Origin: Novosphingobium sp. Leaf2
GTDB lineage: Bacteria; Pseudomonadota; Alphaproteobacteria; Sphingomonadales; Sphingomonadaceae
Direction of reading: 5' to 3'
Assembly (NCBI RefSeq): GCF_001421325.1
Contig: NZ_LMJY01000001.1
Location: 69,501 to 133,500 of the forward strand
Length of the DNA: 64,000 bases
This document shows, one piece after another, positions 57,591-64,000 of the stretch. A model generated the notes under the pieces. The model was not told where the DNA came from. It saw only the letters and a list, made by a program, of their open reading frames with translations, and ran no database searches. The stretch's first letter is position 1, and each line of letters starts with the position of its first letter. The translations under genes were made by a program, and so were the position numbers.

Positions 57591-58504
57591 GCGAAAGCGG
57601 ACGCCTCAATCGCAGCGCCGCGATCGCCAGCATCTCAGCGGCCACGCTGCTGCTGGGGGTGAAAGGCTATGCGGCGTGGGCCACCGGCTCCACCGCGATG
57701 CTCGGCAGCCTGGCTGATACCGTGCTGGATCTTGTGGCCAGCGTGGCCACGCTGGTGGGCGTGTGGATCGCCGCCTCTCCGCCTGATGACAAGCACCGCT
57801 TCGGCCACGGCAAGGCGGAGGCGATCGCTGCGCTGTTCCAGATCGTACTAATCTCCATTTCGGCGCTGGGCATCGCGGCGCGCGCGGTGGAGCAGTTCTT
57901 CGCCGGTGGCCGGGTGGCTGCGGCAGGGGAGGGGATTGGCGTTTCGATCGTGGCCATCGTGGTCACTTTCGCGCTGCTTGCCTGGCAGCGGCACGTGATC
58001 CGCCGCACCGGTAGCCTGGCGATCACCACCGACAACGTCCATTATCAGTCGGACCTGCTGCTCAACCTGGCGGTGATCGCCGCGCTGGCGCTGGACCAGT
58101 ACGCCGGGCTGACCGGCGCCGACCCGGTGTTCGGTCTCGCCATCGCCGGCTGGCTGGGGTGGAGCGCATGGGGCGCATCGAAGGATGTGCTGGACCAGTT
58201 GATGGATCACGAATGGCCGGTCGAAAAGAAGCAGCGCTTTCTGGCGGTGCTGGCCCGCCATCCGGACATCACCAACGTCCACGATCTGCGCACTCGCACT
58301 TCGGGGATGCGCGATTTCGTGCAGTTCCACGTGTGGGTGGACCCGGACATGACGGTGCGCGAAGCGCACCGGGTGATGGACGAAATCGAACTGCGCCTGC
58401 AGGCGGAATTTCCCGACGTGGAAATCCTCATCCATCCCGACCCCGCCGGGCATGTGGGTGAGGCAGGAAGCGCCGGGCAGGACCTGCTTCCCGCCGCGAC
58501 CTGA
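57587..58504 (+). CDS. Cation diffusion facilitator transporter
   Basis: The 305-residue protein has six transmembrane segments and the CDF signature AMLGSLADTVLDLVASVATLVGVWIA, with DDKHRFGHGKAEAIAAL in the loop and ITTDNVHYQSDLLLNLAVIAAL. A C-terminal cytoplasmic domain (HPDITNVHDLRTRTSGMRDF, VEILIHPDP) follows. It exports zinc, iron or another divalent metal. It is coupled to pdxH by ATGA. Confidence 0.92.
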   Translation: MSESGRLNRSAAIASISAATLLLGVKGYAAWATGSTAMLGSLADTVLDLVASVATLVGVWIAASPPDDKHRFGHGKAEAIAALFQIVLISISALGIAARAVEQFFAGGRVAAAGEGIGVSIVAIVVTFALLAWQRHVIRRTGSLAITTDNVHYQSDLLLNLAVIAALALDQYAGLTGADPVFGLAIAGWLGWSAWGASKDVLDQLMDHEWPVEKKQRFLAVLARHPDITNVHDLRTRTSGMRDFVQFHVWVDPDMTVREAHRVMDEIELRLQAEFPDVEILIHPDPAGHVGEAGSAGQDLLPAAT

Positions 58505-58515
58505 ACCTGGCCCGC

Positions 58516-58980
58516 CTAGCGCGTGCTGCGCAGTGCGGCCACGCACGCCGCGCGGTCTACATCGCGGCCATCCGACGATCGGCGGCTTTCCACATACGTG
58601 GCGCGGGGCTCCTTCGATGTCGCGCTGGGATACAGGTAGATATCCAGGACGCAGGCGGTGCCGGTGAACTGCAGCTTGCGGGCATCGCCTTCCCACACGT
58701 CGAGCCGTGGTTGACCTAACAGGCCCACCAGCTGGCCGCGATCCGCGCCGATCACGTTTTCCAGGCCGGGGACCATCTGCACTTGCGCGTCGCGCTGCGG
58801 AGTGCGGGCGGGCTGACGCACCACCGGCACGCCCTTGATCCGCCGTTGCGGGGCAGGGCTGCCGGTCACGCCGCCTGTGCTGGCGCAGGCGCTGAGGGTT
58901 ACGGCAAGGGCAACGGCGGCGATCATGCCGCGCCAGGCGGGACGCAATCGGGCGGGCGGTGTCGGCAGGATGGTGGTCAT
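58516..58980 (-). CDS. Lipoprotein of unknown function
   Basis: The 154-residue protein has a lipoprotein signal (MIAAVALAVTLSAC, lipobox LSAC). The mature part contains ENVIGADRGQLVGLLGQPRLDVWEGDARKLQFTGTACVLDIYLYPS, resembling the SmpA/OmlA-like segment of outer membrane assembly lipoproteins, though I cannot assign it. Start at MTTILP (58980). It is convergent with the CDF gene. Confidence 0.75.
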   Translation of the reverse strand: MTTILPTPPARLRPAWRGMIAAVALAVTLSACASTGGVTGSPAPQRRIKGVPVVRQPARTPQRDAQVQMVPGLENVIGADRGQLVGLLGQPRLDVWEGDARKLQFTGTACVLDIYLYPSATSKEPRATYVESRRSSDGRDVDRAACVAALRSTR

Positions 58981-59121
58981 GGTCGCCGCGCGGCATCGCC
59001 TGCGCACCGCTTCGTGTCAACGCCCCGGTGCTTGCCGAGCGGCGGGACGCGCGCTAGGCGCGCCTGATACCGGCCGGGGCGTTTCCCCTGGCCCACCACG
59101 ATCTGAAGGATGTATCCCCCC

Positions 59122-60126
59122 ATGACGCAGCCCACGCCGCCCCGGCTGGACGTGATTGCCATCGGCAATGCCATCATCGACGTTATCGCCAATTGCCCCG
59201 ATGCGCTGATCGACGATCTTGGCCTGTCACGCGGCGGCATGATGCTGATCGATGCGGACCAGGCGCGCGATCTGTATGCCGCGATGGGCCCGGCGCGTGA
59301 AATCTCCGGCGGTTCGGCCGCCAATACGCTGGCCGGCCTTGCGGCTTTGGGTGCAAAATGCGGTTTCGTGGGCCAGGTGGCCGACGATCAGCTGGGCGAG
59401 GTGTTCACCCATGACATCCGCGCCGCCGGAATCGCGTTCGACGTGGCCGCGCGGGCTGGTGATCCGCCGACAGCGCGGTGCCTGATCTTCGTGACGCCGG
59501 ACGGGCAGCGCACGATGAACACATTCCTGGGCGCTTCGCACTACCTTCCCGCCGAAGCGCTGGACGATGCGATGATCGCCGATGCGGCGGTGCTGTATCT
59601 CGAAGGCTATCTGTGGGACCCCGAAGAGCCGCGCGCCGCGATGCGCAAGGCGATCGCCGCCGCGCGCGCAGCCGGCCGCAAGATCGCCTTCACCCCGTCG
59701 GAATGCTTCGTGATCGAGCGCCACCGTGCCGATTTCCTGTCGCTGATCGAGGGCGGCGAGATCGACGTATTGTTCTGCAACGAGCCGGAATTGGCCGCGT
59801 TAACGAGTGAGGCAGATTTCGAGGCTGGGCTCGCGGCGCTGCGCCCCAAAGTGCCGGTGCTGGTGGTAACGCGCGGCGCGGACGGGGCGGTAGCGCTGTC
59901 CGGCGACAAACGAGCCGAAGTGGCGGCGCAGCCGGTCGACAAAGTGGTGGACACCACCGGCGCGGGGGACTTGTTCGCCGCCGGCTTCCTTTATGGCCAC
60001 GTGCGCGGCAAGAGCCTTGACGATGCACTGCGAATGGGGGCCATCTGTGCCAGCGAGATCATCTCGCATTACGGCGCCAGGCCAGAATGCGATCTTGCCG
60101 CATTTGTGGCGCAACGCATGGCCTGA
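59122..60126 (+). CDS. Adenosine kinase (PfkB family)
   Basis: The 334-residue ribokinase-fold enzyme has GNAIIDVIANCPDALI, the substrate motif GGSAANTLAGLAALG, and the anion hole and catalytic Asp in VVDTTGAGDLFAAGFLYG. Adenosine kinase is the usual annotation for this alphaproteobacterial subfamily; other sugar substrates cannot be excluded. The start at MTQPTP (59122) fits the family. It is co-directional with the exonuclease-like gene, 20 bases before it. Confidence 0.9.
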   Translation: MTQPTPPRLDVIAIGNAIIDVIANCPDALIDDLGLSRGGMMLIDADQARDLYAAMGPAREISGGSAANTLAGLAALGAKCGFVGQVADDQLGEVFTHDIRAAGIAFDVAARAGDPPTARCLIFVTPDGQRTMNTFLGASHYLPAEALDDAMIADAAVLYLEGYLWDPEEPRAAMRKAIAAARAAGRKIAFTPSECFVIERHRADFLSLIEGGEIDVLFCNEPELAALTSEADFEAGLAALRPKVPVLVVTRGADGAVALSGDKRAEVAAQPVDKVVDTTGAGDLFAAGFLYGHVRGKSLDDALRMGAICASEIISHYGARPECDLAAFVAQRMA

Positions 60127-60146
60127 CACGCCGGAAGGGAAGCGGT

Positions 60147-60653
60147 TTGACCTGCCCCGCGCTGATCGATTTCGAAGCGAGTTGCCTGCCCGAATACGGG
60201 CGTTCCTATCCGATCGAGGTTGCCGCGGCGCGCACCGACGGGTCCAGCCGGTCCTGGCTGATCCGCCCGGTGGCGCTGTGGCGCGGGTGGGACTGGTCGC
60301 CGCAAGCGCAGGCCCTGCACGGCATCACCCCGGCGATGCTGGAGGCCGATGGCCTGCCACCCGCCCAAGTAGTCGCCGAACTGGCCGACTTCGTGCGCGA
60401 TGCTGACGTTTACGCCGATGCGGACGTGGACGAATACTGGCTCGAAGTGCTGTGCACCGGAGCCGGCGCGCGGCTGCCCTTCCCGGTGCGCTACCTGGGC
60501 GAGCTGCTGGTGGAGCGCGGCTATACCCGCCCGCAAGTGGTCGCCGCGCTGGAGGAAGCCAAGCGCCTGCTGCCCAAGGAACATCTCGCGCGCGAGGATG
60601 CCAAGCGCCTGGCGCTGGTGGTCAGGCTGCTGGAAGACGGGGTATCGGGCTGA
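60147..60653 (+). CDS. Compact DEDDh 3'-5' exonuclease-like protein
   Basis: The 168-residue protein shows all acidic residues of the DEDDh fold: ExoI D8 and E10 in ALIDFEAS, ExoII D95 in DADVDEYWL, and ExoIII H146 and D151 in KEHLAREDA. ALHGITPAML is also typical. Start TTG at 60147 follows GGAAGGGA by six bases; no in-frame ATG gives the ExoI region with a ribosome site. It may degrade DNA or RNA ends; the substrate is unknown. Confidence 0.75.
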   Translation: MTCPALIDFEASCLPEYGRSYPIEVAAARTDGSSRSWLIRPVALWRGWDWSPQAQALHGITPAMLEADGLPPAQVVAELADFVRDADVYADADVDEYWLEVLCTGAGARLPFPVRYLGELLVERGYTRPQVVAALEEAKRLLPKEHLAREDAKRLALVVRLLEDGVSG

Positions 60654-60673
60654 CTGATTGAGAGCCAGCCCGA
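60645..60673. terminator. Convergent stem-loop at the exonuclease stop
   Basis: TCGGGCTG (60645-60652) and CAGCCCGA (60666-60673) pair perfectly around 13 bases. The left arm includes the exonuclease stop region (60651-60653). It lies between convergent genes; no T-run follows. Confidence 0.6.
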
Positions 60674-60688
60674 TCACGTCAGGCCTGG

Positions 60689-62869
60689 TCAGATGTCCTT
60701 CGATATCCCGACGAAGAAACCGCGCCGCGGACCGTACTGGGGCGCGCCCACGCCAACGCCGGTGCCGTCGCGGATTTCGTATTTCAGGTTGCCGACGTTG
60801 ATGATGTCGAAACGCACCTGGATGCCCGGGCCGGCGATCTTGTAGCTGGATGACAGGTTGAACTGGGCATAGTCCTTAAGCGCCACGCCGTTCGGCACCG
60901 CGCCATCGGCGCGCAGGCCTGAACCGTAAATCATCGATCCGCCCAGCTGGAGCCCGGCAAGCGGCCCCTGCTTGAACGCATAGGAGATGCCGCCTGACCC
61001 GGTGTAGGTCTGGTCGTGGTCCAGATAGATGTAATGGGTCTGGATATAGGCAAGGTCAGCCGGGTCGAAATCGAACTGGCTTGATGTGATGTCCTTGCCC
61101 TGGGCCTTGGCATAGGCGAAGTTCGCGTAAGCCAGCCACGGCCCCTTGGTGTAGCTGACGTTGCCTTCGATGCCGTGGATCCGGCCCCTTCGGTAGTTGA
61201 AGGGGGTCAGGATGATCGGCGCGCCGAACTGCCCTTCGTCGATCAGCTGATGGCTGCGGCGGTAATAGCCGTCCAGCCCGAAAGTGACGCCCGAGGTGCC
61301 GAAGGCGTGCTGGAAGCCGACGTCGAAATAGTTCTGCCGTTCCGCAAACGGTGTGGTGTCCAGCGCGCCGGAGGGGGGGGCGGCACTGGTCCCGGCAAAC
61401 TTGGAAATCGTGGTAGTGGCGACGTTTTCGAACGGGGCGGGTGAGAAGTACCGGGCGTAGCCGGCGTGGATCGTGGTGCCGGGCGTCGGCTGCCACACGA
61501 GGTTCGCGCGCGGGCTGAGTTGCTGCTCGGATCGATAGCCGTCATAATGATCGAAGCGCGCTCCGAAGTTGAAGGTGAGGGTGGGCAGCAGCTTCCATTC
61601 GTCCTGCAGGTAGACGCTTTCGGTGGTCTCGGTTTTCGCGCCGTTGTCGACGATGGTGATCGGCTGTCCGGTCTGGATGAAATTGCCGGTGTCGTCATAG
61701 CTGCCGGGGAACACTGCTGTCGCGGTTTGGCTGCTGCCGTGGTCATGCTCGAACAAGGCGCCGAAACGCAGTGTGTGGGCCGATGACAGGCGATAGGCGC
61801 CGTCAATCTGTGCGCCCGCAGTCACGTCTTTCTTGGTGGCATTCTGGGCCTGCCCGTTGAACAGCAGTTCGCCAAGCGTGTCGGGCGTGTACCGCAGCAG
61901 GGAATAGCGCGCGAACAGCGATGTCTGGATGGTAAGCGGCCCGCTGTCATGCAGGAATGCGATCTGGCCGAAGCCGGTCCGCTCAAGCTGCCTCTCGTTG
62001 AGATTGTTGGACAGATAATCGGTTTGCCCATTCACGTTCCAGCCCGGATTGGTGTCTGCTGCCTGAAGGCCGCTGGGATCCGGAATCTGGAAAAGCTGGT
62101 TTGCGTAGCCGCCGACAAAGGACACCCGGTTTTCATCGTCGAGGATGTGATCGACATAGGCGAACAGCTGGAGTTGCTTGGTGCCGTCATGAATCGGGGT
62201 GGATGTGCCATCGACACTTTCGATGCCGAGCTTGTCGTAGCGATAGTCCGCTGAAACGAAGTAGTTGGTCGATCCGGTGGAGCCGCCATACTGCACGCTT
62301 GGCTCGATCATGCCGTGGCTGCCGCCGTACAGCGAAACCGCGCCGGCGTTGTCGAAACCGGACTTGGTGGTGACGTCGATTATACCGGCGGTGCGCAGCC
62401 CGTATTGTGCCGGTAGCGCGCCGGTAAGCAGGTTGAAACTGTTGATCAGGCGCGGGGACAGGGTCTGGCCGAAAACCGCCAGGCCTTCGGGCAGGATCGT
62501 GCCGTTTATGCGATACTGCAGGTTGTTGTGATCGTCGCGGACATGGAACTGGCCGAAGCCATCCTGCACGACACCGGGAAGCTGCAGGACGATTTGGTTG
62601 AACTGCTGATTATCACCGCCCGGCAGCGCCTGGATGGTGGCATTGGTGATCGTGTAGCTGGTCGCGCCGAGCGATGGCTGGATTGAAGCGCGCGCATCGT
62701 CCAGCCTTTTCGCGGTGACGACGATGGTCGATGGGGACGCGTCAGCCGCGGGTGCGGCAGGCTGGACGCTGCCGGGTTCGGCTTGCGCGGTGGCATCCTG
62801 CGCAAACGCGGTCTGTGATGTAAACGCGAGAGCGGGGAGCGCACAGGCCCACAGCGGAAAAACACGCAT
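60689..62869 (-). CDS. TonB-dependent outer membrane receptor
   Basis: The 726-residue protein has a signal peptide ending TAFAQ, a plug domain (TIVVTAKRLDDARASI, LPGVVQDGFGQFHVRDDHNN, QYGLRTAGIIDVTTKSG; about 45-170) and a 22-strand-type barrel ending GPRRGFFVGISKDI. The ribosome site GAGGAAA lies upstream of ATG. Substrate is unknown; no siderophore or sugar genes are adjacent. It has its own promoter with a palindrome (62971-62987) that suggests repressor control. Confidence 0.9.
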   Translation of the reverse strand: MRVFPLWACALPALAFTSQTAFAQDATAQAEPGSVQPAAPAADASPSTIVVTAKRLDDARASIQPSLGATSYTITNATIQALPGGDNQQFNQIVLQLPGVVQDGFGQFHVRDDHNNLQYRINGTILPEGLAVFGQTLSPRLINSFNLLTGALPAQYGLRTAGIIDVTTKSGFDNAGAVSLYGGSHGMIEPSVQYGGSTGSTNYFVSADYRYDKLGIESVDGTSTPIHDGTKQLQLFAYVDHILDDENRVSFVGGYANQLFQIPDPSGLQAADTNPGWNVNGQTDYLSNNLNERQLERTGFGQIAFLHDSGPLTIQTSLFARYSLLRYTPDTLGELLFNGQAQNATKKDVTAGAQIDGAYRLSSAHTLRFGALFEHDHGSSQTATAVFPGSYDDTGNFIQTGQPITIVDNGAKTETTESVYLQDEWKLLPTLTFNFGARFDHYDGYRSEQQLSPRANLVWQPTPGTTIHAGYARYFSPAPFENVATTTISKFAGTSAAPPSGALDTTPFAERQNYFDVGFQHAFGTSGVTFGLDGYYRRSHQLIDEGQFGAPIILTPFNYRRGRIHGIEGNVSYTKGPWLAYANFAYAKAQGKDITSSQFDFDPADLAYIQTHYIYLDHDQTYTGSGGISYAFKQGPLAGLQLGGSMIYGSGLRADGAVPNGVALKDYAQFNLSSSYKIAGPGIQVRFDIINVGNLKYEIRDGTGVGVGAPQYGPRRGFFVGISKDI

Positions 62870-62965
62870 GATGGTTTCCTCGGGAAGACGTCGAAATGTT
62901 GCATCTGGCGAGGGAGATGGGGTGCAGCAGCCTTGTACTCTGCGGTTGGCGCCCTTGCCGCCGCA

Positions 62966-62995
62966 TATGTATGATACGATGTATCATTACGTCAA
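62966..62995 (-). promoter_or_regulatory. Predicted sigma-70 promoter of the TonB-dependent receptor
   Basis: Read on the minus strand, TTGACG (62990-62995) and TACATA (62966-62971) are separated by 18 bases. This is close to the sigma-70 consensus and places the start of transcription about 90 bases before the receptor ATG. Confidence 0.6.
62971..62987. promoter_or_regulatory. Palindromic operator in the receptor promoter
   Basis: ATGATAC-GAT-GTATCAT is a perfect 7+7 inverted repeat with a three-base centre. It fills the spacer between the predicted -35 and -10 of the receptor gene, the place where a dimeric repressor would block polymerase. The regulator is not in the window. Confidence 0.6.
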
Positions 62996-63151
62996 ACGGC
63001 AAACCGAATGTAAATTATTTGTAATGTTGTGTGACAGGCGCCAGCCTGCATTGGCTAAGCCGCCGCAAGGCACCCCCCCCCGCGATAAGACGCTGCGCGT
63101 GGCAAGCGACTGCCGGCTGGCTAATCGGGCATAGCCGGGGCGACCTGCTGG

Positions 63152-64000
63152 CTATCCGTCGCCGGTAACGCCGTCGTCAGCCTCTTCGATCACTTCCTTG
63201 CTCACCAGGATCTTGTCGATCTTGAGCCCGTCCATATCCACCACCTCGAAGCGCCAGCCTTGCTCGGCGAAATGTTCGCCTTCGTGGGGGACCTTGCGCA
63301 GCACAGCCATGATGTAGCCCGCCACGGTCGCGAAATCGCGGTCGTCGGCCAGCGTCATTTCCAGCCGGTCCGCCAGCGCGTCCATCGGCATCGCGCCCGA
63401 CACCAGCAGCGAGCCGTCTTCGCGCACGACGATCATCGGCGCATCGCCTTCGTCAAGGTGCGCAATGAACGTGCCGGCCAGCGCGGACAGCACGTCCGAC
63501 GGCGTAACCAGCCCTTCGAGATGGCCATATTCGTCGTGCACCACAGCCATGGCGACCTCGGCGGTCTGCAGCTTGCGCAGCGCGTCCATGGCGTCCAGCT
63601 GGTCGGGGATGACTTCGGCCTTGCGCATCATCGCGCGCACATCGACCGGGCGGCCGGCGACCATGCAGGCGAGGACCTCTTTCACCTTGAGAATGCCCAC
63701 CACGTTGTCCGGCGTGCCTTCGCCGTCCACCACGGGCAGCAGCGAGTGTGGCGATGCGTCGATCGTGGCGCGCAGCTGCGCTTCGTCCGCATCGAGGCCG
63801 ACCCAGTCGATCTGGTTGCGCGGGGTCATCAGTTCGCGGATCGGGCGCTCGGCCAGGCGCATGACGCCGGTCATCATCGCGCGCTCTTCTTCCTCGATCA
63901 CGCCGGAACGCGTGGCCTCGGCGAAGATCATGTGCAGTTCTTCGGCCGTCAGCTGCTCGCTGTCCCCGCGCCGTATCGAAAACAACCGCAGGATCAGCGC
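63152..64000 (-). CDS. CBS/CorC-type hemolysin family protein, C-terminal part (partial)
   Basis: The frame is open to the window end (283 visible codons including the stop), so the N-terminus and any DUF21 membrane domain lie outside. Visible are two CBS motifs (RPIRELMTPRNQIDWVGLDAD, HSLLPVVDGEGTPDNVVGIL, and MDALRKLQTAEVAMAVVHDEYGHLEGLVTPSDVLSAL) and the C-terminal CorC_HlyC domain (DGSLLVSGAMPMDALADRLEM, DFATVAGYIMAVL). It may be an ion transporter or HlyC/CorC protein. The 282 bases between it and the receptor hold only the promoter and a C9 tract. Confidence 0.88.
   Translation of the reverse strand, partial: ALILRLFSIRRGDSEQLTAEELHMIFAEATRSGVIEEEERAMMTGVMRLAERPIRELMTPRNQIDWVGLDADEAQLRATIDASPHSLLPVVDGEGTPDNVVGILKVKEVLACMVAGRPVDVRAMMRKAEVIPDQLDAMDALRKLQTAEVAMAVVHDEYGHLEGLVTPSDVLSALAGTFIAHLDEGDAPMIVVREDGSLLVSGAMPMDALADRLEMTLADDRDFATVAGYIMAVLRKVPHEGEHFAEQGWRFEVVDMDGLKIDKILVSKEVIEEADDGVTGDG

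Noticed and set aside
58324..58337. GTTCCACGTGTGGG as an eighth parS site
   Set aside because: Only the left half matches; the right half departs from the palindrome.

Overview
The window is a gene-dense, GC-rich piece of an alphaproteobacterial chromosome, most likely a sphingomonad (order Sphingomonadales). This is judged from gene content and order: hemE beside the PpsR/RP001 gene, a PopZ-like gene after tolC, TrcR (DUF1013), DUF1192, DUF1491, DUF6489, the SUV3 helicase / S4 / FdxA / CarD cluster and a TonB-dependent receptor. I see no rRNA, tRNA, insertion sequence, prophage, CRISPR array or clear pseudogene. Nearly all of it is conserved core genome.

The main message is that the window spans the chromosome origin and centromere. 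The 320-bp gap between divergent ppsR and hemE (10202-10521) has the alphaproteobacterial origin gene context. It holds three DnaA-box-like 9-mers, three GANTC sites and an AT-rich stretch next to hemE. A complete ParABS system is present: parA and parB (33.9-35.6 kb) plus seven near-perfect parS palindromes between 9.16 and 39.28 kb. A PopZ-like polar organiser gene lies at 0.4 kb.

Layout. 0-4.4 kb: tolC end, PopZ-like, thioesterase, 2Fe-2S protein, CBS protein, erpA-xth, cell-wall hydrolase. 4.6-10.2 kb, minus strand: DUF1491, thioesterase, ptsN, hpf, dnaQ, coaE, aroE, maf and ppsR, transcribed away from the origin. 10.5-33.9 kb: hemE, trcR, quinone oxidoreductase, clpA, MBL exonuclease and ATP-dependent ligase, gamma-carbonic anhydrase, spermidine-synthase-like membrane protein, hemB, M23 peptidase, SUV3 helicase-S4-fdxA-carD, Sua5, DUF815 ATPase, sugar dehydrogenase, fRMsr. 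33.9-43.8 kb: the parB-parA-rsmG-mnmG-mnmE operon, then DUF6489, dienelactone hydrolase, qor, rho and hemJ. 43.9-54 kb: bactofilin with an M23 peptidase, proA-nadD-rsfS-rlmH-envC-ctpA, dsbB-coq7, TauE. 54-64 kb: fabI, BrkB, DnaJ-like, pdxH-CDF transporter, adenosine kinase, a DEDDh exonuclease-like protein, a TonB-dependent receptor and the C-terminal part of a CBS/CorC-type protein.

Working together: ParA, ParB, parS and PopZ would segregate and anchor the origin. The tRNA/rRNA modifiers (mnmE, mnmG, rsmG) share the ParAB operon. HemE, HemB and HemJ are three heme-pathway enzymes lying near the origin. Envelope genes (two M23 peptidases, an EnvC-type activator, CtpA, bactofilin, SleB-like hydrolase) form a second theme. 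Many genes overlap by ATGA or GTGA, so translational coupling is common.
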